Source: Paenibacillus turpanensis
GTDB lineage: Bacteria > Bacillota > Bacilli > Paenibacillales > YIM-B00363
DNA: 64,000 nucleotides
Assembly (NCBI RefSeq): GCF_011421635.1
Contig: NZ_WTLI01000005.1
Span: forward strand, 124,001 to 188,000
Reading direction: 5' to 3'
Both the position numbers and the translations under genes were made by a program. Of the stretch, positions 9,501 to 17,396 are shown in pieces. Each line of letters starts with the position of its first letter. Within the stretch, counting starts at the first letter, position 1. A model generated the notes under the pieces. The model made no database searches. It saw only the letters and a program-made list of their open reading frames with translations, and was not told where the DNA came from.

Positions 9501-10561
9501 CTGCCCGCAAAAATGAGGCTTGGATCCGGTACATTTGTTACCGTTTCAATTTTATAAGTATTAGCTGACGTTCCATCCCCTACTAAGCCGGAGTTGCGCC
9601 CCCAGATATATACGCGTTTTTGCTCATCAATCGCCATGGTATGAAAATCACCGGCGGACATCTTTGTTATTCCGGATAATCCCGTGATCTGCACTGGCGT
9701 CAATTGGTTGCTCGGCGATACAGGAGCGTTCGGATCAACGACATCGGTATTCAGCTGATTTTGTGCATTATATCCCCAGCCCCATAAGGTTCCATCCGTT
9801 CTTAGGGCAAAGCCGCCAATTCGCGATTTTGAAACAGCGATAATGCCAGATAAATTGGGGACGCTTACCGGGATTGTTGATTGTACTGTAGTGCCATTCC
9901 CCAATGCGCCGTATTCACCTATTCCCCAGGTCGAAACGGTTCCATCGCCTTTCAAAGCGACGGCGCCATAATAATTTGCGGAAACTTGAATCACACCTGT
10001 TAAGCCCATGACTTGTACCGGGATATTCGAGTTTGCTGATGAATTATTTCCCAGCGCTCCGGACGAACCGCTGCCCCAAGAATATACGGTGCCATCACTT
10101 TTTACTGCATAACCGGTTAAGGCGCCTGCGGCGATTGAAACAATACCGGATAGTCCGGGTACCTGGACAGGGAGCAAAGATTCCGTAGTGGTTCCGTTCC
10201 CAAGCTGTCCGGCAATATTGCTGCCCCAAGCCCATACCGTTCCGTCATGTTTGAGTGCAAAGCTGGTGCTGTCGCCCAAAGCGATCATAGCCACATCCGA
10301 GATGGTTTGCAATTTCTCATAATAAGGCGAGTAAACACCAGACGGTGCCTTTGTACCATTGCCGAATTGGCCGTAAAGATTGTGGCCCGCCACCCAAAGA
10401 GCTCCGTCATTGGTCAAAACCATTGAAGTGTGCACGGTACTGTCCATTTGAACAATGGTTCCGGCAGGATTTGCATTCGTTGTTCCAAAGGGAACGATCA
10501 TGACGATAAGTGCCATAACTAAACAACCGGTTATCCATTTGCGTAAAAAGGTGTTCACCAA
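6575..10561 (-). CDS. S-layer-type surface protein: seven RCC1 repeats, Ig/cadherin-like domains, three SLH domains
   Basis: A 1328-residue exported protein with an N-terminal signal peptide (hydrophobic MALIVMIVPFG stretch). Residues of roughly 30-385 form seven RCC1-type repeats, each near DGTVWAWGxNxxGQLGNGT, enough for one seven-bladed propeller. Three tandem Ig/VCBS-like repeats follow (about 400-680, each with a TVTITxPxxGxYxYxPN core), then two cadherin-like beta-sandwich domains (about 690-880) and a Gly/Ala/Gln linker. A region of about 200 residues of unknown fold leads to three C-terminal SLH domains (starting FTDVEQHW, MTDIHSSEWYYQA and FDDHREVGDWA) that bind pyruvylated cell-wall polymer. 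The protein is therefore displayed on the cell surface, with the propeller most distal. Ligand or enzymatic activity is unknown. Single gene. Confidence 0.93.
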   Translation of the reverse strand: MVNTFLRKWITGCLVMALIVMIVPFGTTNANPAGTIVQMDSTVHTSMVLTNDGALWVAGHNLYGQFGNGTKAPSGVYSPYYEKLQTISDVAMIALGDSTSFALKHDGTVWAWGSNIAGQLGNGTTTESLLPVQVPGLSGIVSIAAGALTGYAVKSDGTVYSWGSGSSGALGNNSSANSNIPVQVMGLTGVIQVSANYYGAVALKGDGTVSTWGIGEYGALGNGTTVQSTIPVSVPNLSGIIAVSKSRIGGFALRTDGTLWGWGYNAQNQLNTDVVDPNAPVSPSNQLTPVQITGLSGITKMSAGDFHTMAIDEQKRVYIWGRNSGLVGDGTSANTYKIETVTNVPDPSLIFAGSNNSFIVTSGNRIYSTGYNATGLLGDGTTSGRTTFASNNSIPIALPDVLNVTEDSFATGTLKGTDADQEPLTYHIVTPASKGTVTITDPAAGTYRYTPNLDATGTDEFSFKTNDGRSNSLPASITVTITPVQDTPIAENGTLHAVEDTAAHGTLPGKDVDGDTLIYSVVDQPGKGTVTITNPATGAYVYQPNLNENGSDSFTFKVNDGISDSNIAHIQVSIQEINDAPAATDTRYSTFVDTSFNGRLAAADVESTSEQLTYTIVQQPQNGIVTLEANGGGMFTYTPNAGFITDSSTTESFQYQVSDSGQLTDTAFARIDVLKSANAKLSDLVVAAEEKTTTLVTSTDTTNQTSFHLQVSNEVASATVTASVYNQYASININHESQAMLAGTAIATIPLSVGDNVIPVQVTAQDGTLMTYEIRISRALSNDARLKLLSVDSVNFMPVFNEEQPSYEANVPNLTAEVTVTAAVYEPNAKLSLNQLEMQNNVGTSVALQEGSNTVSIEVLAQDGVTRKTYVLNVIRAASSDEESSGGGGAAPAYAAPAQPAASQQNQGIAVKVDGKIQEQSATASTSNVAGKKVTKVQVDNDKVIARIEQDSSRSVSIPVQSDSEIVIGELNGQLVKAMERKEAVIEIQTNRAHYTLPASQINIDRISSQMGAKVELKDITIGIRIAQSSQENRDQMKLASQKEKLELVIEPVDFEVQATYNGNTVDVNTFNSYVERAIAIPNGVDPSRITTGVVLNSDGTISHVPTKVVSMDGAYFALISSLTNSTYSVVWNPTSFTDVEQHWSKDSVNNMGSRLIIQGISDQEFAPDQNITRAEFAALVTRAMGLYKTSHQAGVMMTDIHSSEWYYQAVQAALAYGLVNGYEDGTFQPNQTISRVEAMVILNRAMKLSKLEEGMNQQEAVQLLDQFDDHREVGDWAVNATAAVVNQGIAQGYNGNLHPADSVTRAQTAVMLEKLLQKADLINSKNE

Positions 10562-10766
10562 AGTCCTCCTATGCTTGTCTGTTCTAAGCTGATGTGAGAG
10601 TTAAATACGTTTTCCTTTTTACACCACTGACTGTTTTTCTTTTTTCATCCCCTTTCTCGCCAAAAAAAATACAGCGTAATACGACATTATTCGACAACAA
10701 TGCCACATTATCCTTTTCAAAAAGAGAGAATTTTCTTTAACTCCAAAATTTACATTTTAGGAACAC

Positions 10767-10804
10767 GAAAAAGGACCGGCGAGATTCATACCGGCCCTTC
10801 TTTT
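10767..10804 (-). terminator. Terminator of the cnt-type operon
   Basis: AAGG-CCGG pairs with CCGG-CCTT around a ten-base loop; on the minus strand TTTTT follows. It stands 30 bases after the last gene of the metallophore operon. Confidence 0.8.
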
Positions 10805-10833
10805 CATCCATGAACTTTGTTGCCATTTCTCGG

Positions 10834-12051
10834 TCATACAGCGTTATGAGGATTTTGTATGTTGTAATCCTCTCGCTTGCCTTGACCTCTTCGGTATGCC
10901 AATCCGATCATCAATGCGCCAAGAGCTGCGCAAATCGAGTACATCGTAGAATAGGAAAACAGATCGGCGATCGGGCCCATAAGCATTCCGCCCATGGATA
11001 CGCCCAAGTCCGCCATGGCGATAAATAACCCGACGAGAACGTTCCGGCTCGCCTGCGGCAGAACGAAGGTTAAGTAGGTGGTGAGCGTCGGATAAAGAAG
11101 CGCCTGTGCGGTTCCCATGAGTGCAGCCCCTATGTAAAAGAAAACAACTCCGCCTGCAGCTGAAAAACTGATGCTTAGTGCTGCAATCGTCAAGATTAGA
11201 AAAATGAACATCACAAAGGAAGAATGCCATTTTCCATCCGAAGGGATTTTCTTCCGCAGAATAAAGCGTGATAACACGACGATTCCCGCTTGGATCATAA
11301 GATAAACACCTGCGTTTCCATGCTTCACTTGGTCAGCATATAACGGTACAAAGGTAGTCACGGATCCAAATACGATCGACGCGCTCAGCATCAAGCTGCT
11401 GCATCGGAACAAATGCGGATTTTTAAACAGCTGGCCGAAGGAACTCGCCATCGACACCGCTCCCTGCTCCGCAGGAACTGGGGCGGCATCCGCCTCTTTC
11501 CGATCCATCCTTACACTGAAACCTACCACACCGGTGCTGACAGCGATCACAATCATCGCAACGGTAAAAATATTCGTATTCCCCGCTTCCCACATGCCTA
11601 GCGCAAGCAATGGACCGAAAATTCCCGGCATATAAGAGCATAAGGAATACATGGAAATCCCCTGGGACCGATCCTTGTCAGGCAACGCATCGATAATGCC
11701 AAGCTGCAGCGCCATGGAGAAAAAGGCCGTACAAACGCCTTGCATTACCCTGGCAACGAAAAACCCCTCTAAACCGGAGAATGTGTATAATGCCAGTGCA
11801 ATCCCGTTCAAAATGAGTAGGGTACGAAGCACTTTTACAGGACCATGCTTTTGGATGACGCGCCCTGCCCACGGTCTGAAAAACATCGTTGTAAACAAGT
11901 ACGCTCCCATAATCAAACCGATTGCTGAATTCGTTGCGCCGAGCGACTCCCCTTTTAATGGGATCGTGACATTGAGGATCGCATTGGCGCTGAAATAAAA
12001 GAGAGTTAACACATACAGCCGTAAAAACGGCCATGAGAGAGCTCCTCCCAC
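10834..12051 (-). CDS. cntE: MFS exporter, probable opine-metallophore exporter CntE
   Basis: A membrane protein of about 405 residues with 12 predicted helices and the major-facilitator layout (GLIMGAYLFTTMFFRPWAGRV is the loop 2-3 motif region). Its place as last gene of an operon in the order A-B-C-D-F-E equals that of S. aureus cntE, which exports staphylopine. The role is therefore inferred as export of a nicotianamine-like metallophore; the sequence alone would support only an MFS transporter. The frame opens at 12087, but that ATG has no ribosome site, while the GTG at 12051 follows AAGGAGC by seven bases and gives the length of known CntE (about 400). Some 49 bases separate it from cntF. 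Confidence 0.82.
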   Translation of the reverse strand: MGGALSWPFLRLYVLTLFYFSANAILNVTIPLKGESLGATNSAIGLIMGAYLFTTMFFRPWAGRVIQKHGPVKVLRTLLILNGIALALYTFSGLEGFFVARVMQGVCTAFFSMALQLGIIDALPDKDRSQGISMYSLCSYMPGIFGPLLALGMWEAGNTNIFTVAMIVIAVSTGVVGFSVRMDRKEADAAPVPAEQGAVSMASSFGQLFKNPHLFRCSSLMLSASIVFGSVTTFVPLYADQVKHGNAGVYLMIQAGIVVLSRFILRKKIPSDGKWHSSFVMFIFLILTIAALSISFSAAGGVVFFYIGAALMGTAQALLYPTLTTYLTFVLPQASRNVLVGLFIAMADLGVSMGGMLMGPIADLFSYSTMYSICAALGALMIGLAYRRGQGKREDYNIQNPHNAV

Positions 12052-12100
12052 GCATAAGCTCCTTCCGTAATCGAATGATCCATCCATTTGCCAGTATCCA

Positions 12101-12844
12101 TTACGTAATGATCATCTGCAGCATGTTTTTTGCATAAGGGGACTGAAGATCCTTCAGCTGCTCAACGGTTACGATCTCTTCCACGTGCCCGCTGCGAATA
12201 AACATGACTCTGTCGCAAAGGTATGCGGCTGCTTGTATATCGTGAGTGATAAATATATACCCCATTCCGTACATCGCCTTCAAATTTTTCAGCAGCTCCA
12301 GCACTTGGATTTGTACGGATCCATCCAGCGAACTAATCGCTTCGTCCAATACGATGCAATTCGGTTCAGTGGCCACAGCTCTCGCAATACAAACCCGCTG
12401 CGCCTCCCCTCCTGACAGCTCATGCGGATACTTGTCTCGATAAGTAGAGTCTAATCCGACCTGCGTTAAGAGAAGATCAATTTTTGCTTGAACGTCGGCC
12501 TGCCCCTTCTTTAGCATCCGTAAAGGCTCTAAGAGCGTCTTTTCTACTGTAAAAAAAGGATTTAAAGAGGAGGTGTAGTCTTGAAACACGGCGCTGATCT
12601 TCCCGACTCTCGCCTTTCGATGCTCCACGCTTTTTCCCTCGAAGCAAATCGTTCCCTGGTCGGGCTTTTCAATTCCAAGAAGCAGTCGGCCTAACGTGGA
12701 TTTTCCGCTCCCGCTTTCGCCGATAATGCCAAGACATTCCCCTGGCAGCCATTCAAATGTAATATCATGCAGTACCTGCTTTTTCTCGTTCGAAAACAGT
12801 CCGCCCTTACGATACGATTTATGTACCTGTTCCACGCTCAACAA
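12101..12844 (-). CDS. cntF: Metallophore ABC importer, ATPase CntF
   Basis: A 247-residue ABC ATPase of the oligopeptide/nickel family. Walker A is GESGSGKSTLGR, the signature is LSGGEAQRVCIARA and Walker B is CIVLDEAISSLD. Two successive TTG codons mark the start, the first after a GGGGG stretch in the preceding stop region, so translation is probably coupled to cntD, which ends three bases before. It pairs with CntD to energise the CntBC channel. Length fits S. aureus CntF (about 249). It lacks the long C-terminal region of peptide-importer OppF proteins, as expected for the metallophore/nickel subtype. Confidence 0.9.
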   Translation of the reverse strand: MLSVEQVHKSYRKGGLFSNEKKQVLHDITFEWLPGECLGIIGESGSGKSTLGRLLLGIEKPDQGTICFEGKSVEHRKARVGKISAVFQDYTSSLNPFFTVEKTLLEPLRMLKKGQADVQAKIDLLLTQVGLDSTYRDKYPHELSGGEAQRVCIARAVATEPNCIVLDEAISSLDGSVQIQVLELLKNLKAMYGMGYIFITHDIQAAAYLCDRVMFIRSGHVEEIVTVEQLKDLQSPYAKNMLQMIIT

Positions 12845-12847
12845 CGT

Positions 12848-13651
12848 TTAGGCCCCCATAATCCGCTGAAAATGTTCATGCAGCGACAGCTTTGTAGATA
12901 CCAGGTAGCGGGTATATTCTTGTTTTGCATCTGCAAAAATAGCTTCCGTGGTGCCTTGCTCAATGATGCTTCCATCCTTCATCACCAGCACTTCGTCGGC
13001 GATTTTCCGAACGATAGCTAAGTCATGAGAGATGAAAATCATCGTGTTCCCCAAGCGTTCCCGGAGCGCGATAAACTGCTCTAACACTTCATATTGGGAG
13101 ACGGTATCGAGTGCGGTCGTCGGTTCATCGGCGATGACGACGTCGGGCTCTAAGACGAGTGCAAGCGCGATCATCACTCGTTGAAGCATACCGCCTGAAA
13201 GCTGATGAGGATAGGAATTCATCACGTCTATTGGATTTTTCAGCATCACGCTGTGCATAGCCAGCTTCATGTTTTCCGTCGTTTCCTCCCGTCCCCAGCC
13301 AAAATGCTCGGCCAGCGTCTCCCTGAGGTGAACGCCTACCACGCAGGAGGGATCAAAGGCACGCATCCCGTTCTGCATAATCATACAAAGCTGCTTCCCT
13401 CTTTTCTTTCTCATTTCCTTCTCGGAAACCTGAGCGAGGTTCTCCCCTTTAAACAAAATGTCTCCTGTATGGCGGATTCCAGGCTTGTTTAATCTCATGA
13501 TTGCTCTGCAGGTTACAGATTTCCCGCTCCCGCTTTCACCTACGATAGCCAAACAGCTCCCCTGCTTCACATCAAATGAACTATCCGGAATGATAACCTT
13601 GCCGGAGCTTTGATCCCAAATCTTCAGCTTATTAATTTTCAAAATATTCAT
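12848..13651 (-). CDS. cntD: Metallophore ABC importer, ATPase CntD
   Basis: A 267-residue ABC ATPase of the Opp/Dpp/Nik family with Walker A GESGSGKSVTCRA, signature LSGGMLQRVMIALAL, Walker B VVIADEPTTALD and a late H-loop SHDLA. It forms the second ATPase of the importer together with CntF. Its stop is seven bases after the cntC region and its own ATG (13651) follows the cntC stop closely, all consistent with one transcript. Family membership is certain; the metallophore role comes from the exact gene order and from the CntA-like binding protein upstream. Confidence 0.9.
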   Translation of the reverse strand: MNILKINKLKIWDQSSGKVIIPDSSFDVKQGSCLAIVGESGSGKSVTCRAIMRLNKPGIRHTGDILFKGENLAQVSEKEMRKKRGKQLCMIMQNGMRAFDPSCVVGVHLRETLAEHFGWGREETTENMKLAMHSVMLKNPIDVMNSYPHQLSGGMLQRVMIALALVLEPDVVIADEPTTALDTVSQYEVLEQFIALRERLGNTMIFISHDLAIVRKIADEVLVMKDGSIIEQGTTEAIFADAKQEYTRYLVSTKLSLHEHFQRIMGA

Positions 13652-13658
13652 GTTAGAG

Positions 13659-14552
13659 CTATGCCACCTCTTTTCTCTCGAGCTTGCCGGCAGGGGCTCT
13701 GAACCAGCCTTTTTCTTTTTGTTTGGTGGTTCTTAATTTCGGGTCTAATGCCACCTGAAGCGCATCGGACAAAAAGTTAATGCTGGATACAACGATAATA
13801 ATGGTAAGCCCGGGTGCCAGCATAAATTCAGGCTTGGAGAACATCACTTCCCTGGCTTCATTTAACATCATCCCCCACTCCGCGTTCGGGGCTTGGATGC
13901 CTAAACCGAGGAAGGAGAAGCCGGAAATTTGCAAAACCATCGTGCCAAAGGAGCTGCTCGCGATGACGGCAATATCGGGAAGGGTAACCGGAACAAGATG
14001 CTTCAGCATAATGTTCACATCACTTACCCCGGTCACCTTGGAAAACTTCACATAATCGGAATCGGCGTACTGCATAACCGCCGTTCGGATGATTCGGGCA
14101 AACCAGGCCCATTTTAACAAGAGGAACGCGATCAAAATATTTTCTAGGCCTACGCCCAAAATACCAATGAGTGCCAAAGTCATCACATAACCGGGGAAGG
14201 ACAGCATCACATCACAGATCCGCATCAGCACCGCATCCGTTTTTCCTCTAAAATAGCCGGCTAGAAAGCCTAGAATGGCTCCAAAGGTTACTGTCAGCAC
14301 CAACGCGGCAAATACCCATAATACGCTGGGGCGAATGCCGTAAATCATTCTAGATAAGATGCACCGGCCCAGATGATCGTTTCCTAACAGGTATTCCCAT
14401 GAAGCTGACGCGTATCGGAGCTCCATATGCACTTCCTCGGGATCATGCGGCGCGAACCATGGAGCAAAGATCCCGACAATCATAACCGTAAGTAAAATGG
14501 CGGAGGAAATGGCGGCCAGCCGATCTTTTAGTACGTTCTTTAAAAGTACCAT
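13659..14552 (-). CDS. cntC: Metallophore ABC importer, permease CntC
   Basis: A 297-residue inner-membrane permease of the DppC/NikC type with about six helices. It shows an N-terminal extra helix (LLTVMIVGIFAPWFAPHDP), the phrase GNDHLGRCILSRMIYG typical of this subunit, and the EAA-like coupling loop with FSKVTGVS near residue 190. It forms the channel with CntB. The start codon is one base from the cntB stop, so translation is coupled. Confidence 0.9.
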   Translation of the reverse strand: MVLLKNVLKDRLAAISSAILLTVMIVGIFAPWFAPHDPEEVHMELRYASASWEYLLGNDHLGRCILSRMIYGIRPSVLWVFAALVLTVTFGAILGFLAGYFRGKTDAVLMRICDVMLSFPGYVMTLALIGILGVGLENILIAFLLLKWAWFARIIRTAVMQYADSDYVKFSKVTGVSDVNIMLKHLVPVTLPDIAVIASSSFGTMVLQISGFSFLGLGIQAPNAEWGMMLNEAREVMFSKPEFMLAPGLTIIIVVSSINFLSDALQVALDPKLRTTKQKEKGWFRAPAGKLERKEVA

Positions 14553-15485
14553 TTATAGATCATTCCTTAATCGAGGATTCAGTGCCGCATTCAAGATGTC
14601 GGAAGCGGTGTTAAAGAAAACGAAGGCTGCCGCCAAAATCAGAACATAGGCTTGGATCACCGGAAAGTCTCTGCTGAGAATGGAGTTAACGCTAAGCGTA
14701 CCTAATCCCGGCCATGCAAATATATTCTCGATGACGACGGTACTTCCGAGAATAATCGGCACCGCCATGCAAAAGACCGAAACGGCTACCTGCAAGGAGT
14801 TTCTTACGATATGAAGCATAACGGTTTTCTCCGAAAGCCCGCAGGCCCTGCCGTACAGCACATAGTCCTCGTTTAAATTGCTCAGCACCGAGCTTCGAAC
14901 GATGCGAAAGTAAATGCCCGCATAATTGACGGTAATGAGTACAACCGGCAAAATGTAGCTCTGATAGGAATTCATTCCGCTCGTCGGTAATAGATTCAGC
15001 TTCACCGCAAAAAACCAAATCATAAGCGCACCGAGCCAATAGGACGGCATGGAAGTCAGAAAGAACGAAACGCCGCGAACCGACCGATCGAGCATCCTAC
15101 CCTCCCGCCAAGCACATATGATTCCTAACCCAATCGATAAGAGGATAATGGCTATCGTTGAAACGAGTGTCAGCTTCAAGGTGTTGAGGAAAGCAGGCCC
15201 TAATAAAGACCAGACCGGTTTTCCCGTTACGTAAGAGTTTCCGAAATCGACCTGCAGACAGGCCGCCATCCAATGAAAGTATTGAACGAGAAACGGCCGG
15301 TCCATTCCAAGCTCTGCTTTGGTTTGCATAATCAGCTCTTCGGTAATCTTCGGAACGCCTTGGGCGTGCAGAATCACTTCCGCCGGATCCATCGGAGATA
15401 AATGGATAAAAACAAACGTGAGAAATGAAACCGCCAGCAGCAAAGGGACCGATAGCAGAACCCTTTTTACAATATAAAGTCCCAT
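14553..15485 (-). CDS. cntB: Metallophore ABC importer, permease CntB
   Basis: A 310-residue permease of the DppB/NikB type. It begins YIVKRVLLSVPLLLAVSFLTF, the standard first helix of this subunit, followed by an external loop of about 70 residues and five more helices. The coupling loop reads YGRACGLSEKTVMLHIVRNS. A strong AGGAGAGGAG site precedes the ATG. A stem-loop separates it from cntA upstream, which may lower expression of cntB-E relative to the binding protein. Confidence 0.9.
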   Translation of the reverse strand: MGLYIVKRVLLSVPLLLAVSFLTFVFIHLSPMDPAEVILHAQGVPKITEELIMQTKAELGMDRPFLVQYFHWMAACLQVDFGNSYVTGKPVWSLLGPAFLNTLKLTLVSTIAIILLSIGLGIICAWREGRMLDRSVRGVSFFLTSMPSYWLGALMIWFFAVKLNLLPTSGMNSYQSYILPVVLITVNYAGIYFRIVRSSVLSNLNEDYVLYGRACGLSEKTVMLHIVRNSLQVAVSVFCMAVPIILGSTVVIENIFAWPGLGTLSVNSILSRDFPVIQAYVLILAAAFVFFNTASDILNAALNPRLRNDL

Positions 15486-15506
15486 CGTCCTCTCCTCTCC
15501 TGAACA

Positions 15507-15531
15507 AATAGAAAGGGGGAGCCCCCCTCTT
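15507..15531 (-). terminator. Stem-loop between cntA and cntB
   Basis: GGGGG with CCCCC form a compact GC-only stem with a three-base loop, about ten bases after the cntA stop. The T-run after it is broken (TTTCTATTTG), so it is more likely a leaky terminator or a 3'-end protecting hairpin than a full stop. Confidence 0.55.
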
Positions 15532-15542
15532 ACATGGATTGA

Positions 15543-17153
15543 TTATTGTTCAAAGTGCATCTTCTCGAACGGGAGCTCGTATTGTGTTTGCTTAAACGCG
15601 ATTCCCTGCAATGTTTTCGGAGCCACGACTGTAATGCTTCCGTTCGTGATCGGAATAAATACGGCTTCATCATGGACAATTTTTAAAATATCCGCGTAGA
15701 GCGATTGTCTGTTTTTTTCATCTGTAGACACCATAACCTGATCGATTTTTTTGTACAGCTCATCTGCTTTTGATATTCCGCTTGTCGTGTGATAATAAGA
15801 GGATTTCGAGGTAAAGGCGGCAATCGTGCTTTGTGGATCGTAAGCCAGTCCCCACGTTTGATTGAATAACAGGTCATAATCGCCTGTCGATCTCCGGTTG
15901 GCGATCGAGGAAGATTCTTCACCGATCAGCTCCAGCTGCATTCCAATTTGTTTCACCGAATTTTGTATAAATTCCGCTTGCATCTTCTGGGAGGAAGAAT
16001 TGACGTCATAGTAAAGCTTCATGGCTAAGGGACTTCCATCCTTCATCCGAACTTTGCTGCCATTGTCCTGCTGCCATCCCGCATCCTGCAGAAGCTTCGC
16101 TGCGGTTTCCAGGTTAAAGCCGCGTTTCTTCAAGTCGACATTGGCATAATTGACGTTAGCCGCAAACAAGGTCTCCGCAACGCTTTCCGTACCGCTAAAG
16201 ATTTGCTTGCTGATGGTTTCTCTGTCCACCGCATACCAGAGCGCTTCGCGTACAGCTGTTTCCGTCACCGGACTGCCTGCTTTACTGCTGTTCGCCACAA
16301 TGATCTTGGTATTCATCGGCTCGCTTCTCACCAACTGGTAGTTGCCGGAGGAAACCAAGCTTTCCATGGCCTCTACATTGATGCTGTCAGCCCCGCGATC
16401 ATCCGTAAATACAAAATTCACTTCTCCCTTCTGCAGTGCCAAGTAAGTCGTTTCACCTGCAGGAAGAACCTTTGCCGTAATTTTATTCACCTTCGGGGCA
16501 CCGCCCCAATACTTCTCATTCGCTTCGAACACGGCGTATTGATCTACTTTATGTTCTGCTAACTTATATGGGCCGGTTCCGTGGAATCCGTTTACGCCAT
16601 CCTTCGTTTCCCCATCCTTAAAATCCTTGGGGGATAAAAAGACGAACGGCCGAGTCATCGACAGTTCCACCAGTGCCGGATAATACGGTTCCGACAATTC
16701 GATTTTCACCGTATGCTCGTCAACGACGGTACAACCTGTAATCTTGGTTGACAGCTTAATCCACGAATGCTTCCCGGCATTTCGCAGTACAGCCTCTATG
16801 TTTTGTTTGACGGCTTCCGCGTTGAAGGGCTCGCCGTCATGGAACGTAACGCCTTTTCTTAGGTGAAACGTGTACACCTTGCCGTCATCCGAGATGTCCC
16901 ACGTTTCGGCAAGCAGCGGCCGAATGCCTTCCGCCGTGTTTTCCACGAGCGATTCATAAACCATCCCCTGCGCCGGCATGGAGCCCGGATATAAATGGGG
17001 ATTCATATCATTGATATCCTTGGCAGTAGCATAAACTAACTCTTGGCTGGCAGACATGCTCTTCGTAGTTCCTGCCTTCCCGTCACTGCAGCCTGCCACC
17101 AACATACATGCAACAACCATCGCTGAAATCATAGAAACCGTTTTTCTTGTCAT
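15543..17153 (-). CDS. cntA: Metallophore-binding lipoprotein CntA
   Basis: A 536-residue lipoprotein of the peptide/nickel-binding family (SBP family 5) with a signal peptide and lipobox LVAGC near residue 22. Its text closely follows what I recall of S. aureus CntA: DINDMNPHLY, MVYESLVENT, FHLRKGVTFHDG, KVLPAGETTYL, FVFTDDRG, GDYDLLFNQTWGLAYDPQSTIAAF and the end SQYELPF-type. That protein captures staphylopine-metal complexes (Ni, Co, Zn). It is first in a six-gene operon with the order of staphylococcal cntABCDFE. A strong AGGAGG site precedes the ATG, and two Zur-like boxes lie 21 and 90 bases upstream. The genes cntK, cntL and cntM are not next to it. Confidence 0.93.
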   Translation of the reverse strand: MTRKTVSMISAMVVACMLVAGCSDGKAGTTKSMSASQELVYATAKDINDMNPHLYPGSMPAQGMVYESLVENTAEGIRPLLAETWDISDDGKVYTFHLRKGVTFHDGEPFNAEAVKQNIEAVLRNAGKHSWIKLSTKITGCTVVDEHTVKIELSEPYYPALVELSMTRPFVFLSPKDFKDGETKDGVNGFHGTGPYKLAEHKVDQYAVFEANEKYWGGAPKVNKITAKVLPAGETTYLALQKGEVNFVFTDDRGADSINVEAMESLVSSGNYQLVRSEPMNTKIIVANSSKAGSPVTETAVREALWYAVDRETISKQIFSGTESVAETLFAANVNYANVDLKKRGFNLETAAKLLQDAGWQQDNGSKVRMKDGSPLAMKLYYDVNSSSQKMQAEFIQNSVKQIGMQLELIGEESSSIANRRSTGDYDLLFNQTWGLAYDPQSTIAAFTSKSSYYHTTSGISKADELYKKIDQVMVSTDEKNRQSLYADILKIVHDEAVFIPITNGSITVVAPKTLQGIAFKQTQYELPFEKMHFEQ

Positions 17154-17173
17154 CGCTTCCTCCTGCTATTAAA

Positions 17174-17188
17174 TAGTAACAATTACGA
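17174..17188. promoter_or_regulatory. Zur-like box, cntA-proximal
   Basis: TAGTAACAATTACGA matches 12 of the 14 fixed positions of the Bacillus Zur consensus TCGTAATNATTACGA. It lies 21 bases before the cntA start codon, where bound repressor would block transcription or initiation. Confidence 0.6.
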
Positions 17189-17242
17189 TCAAGCCTCCCA
17201 AATATGTATATTATCCATAAACTGGTACACCGTCAATACTAT

Positions 17243-17257
17243 TCGTAAAATTTACGA
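17243..17257. promoter_or_regulatory. Zur-like box, cntA-distal
   Basis: TCGTAAAATTTACGA is a perfect 7-1-7 inverted repeat and matches 12 of 14 fixed positions of the Zur consensus. It lies 90 bases before cntA and 70 bases after the terminator of the next gene, in the right place for the operon promoter. Confidence 0.75.
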
Positions 17258-17326
17258 TTATTCGAGACTTTTGATGATAGACGCTAAAGGCCATACATAA
17301 TGGAGTAGTTGACATTCTGATCGCCT

Positions 17327-17366
17327 AAAAAAAGAAGCACTCGAACCTGTGGTGGCCGAGTACTTC
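17327..17366 (-). terminator. Terminator of the effector-like gene
   Basis: GAAGCACTCG pairs with CGAGTACTTC (one mismatch), followed on the minus strand by TTTTTTT. It separates the effector-like gene from the cnt promoter region. Confidence 0.85.
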
Positions 17367-17396
17367 CTCCCCTATACAAACCCTTATCTACACAGA

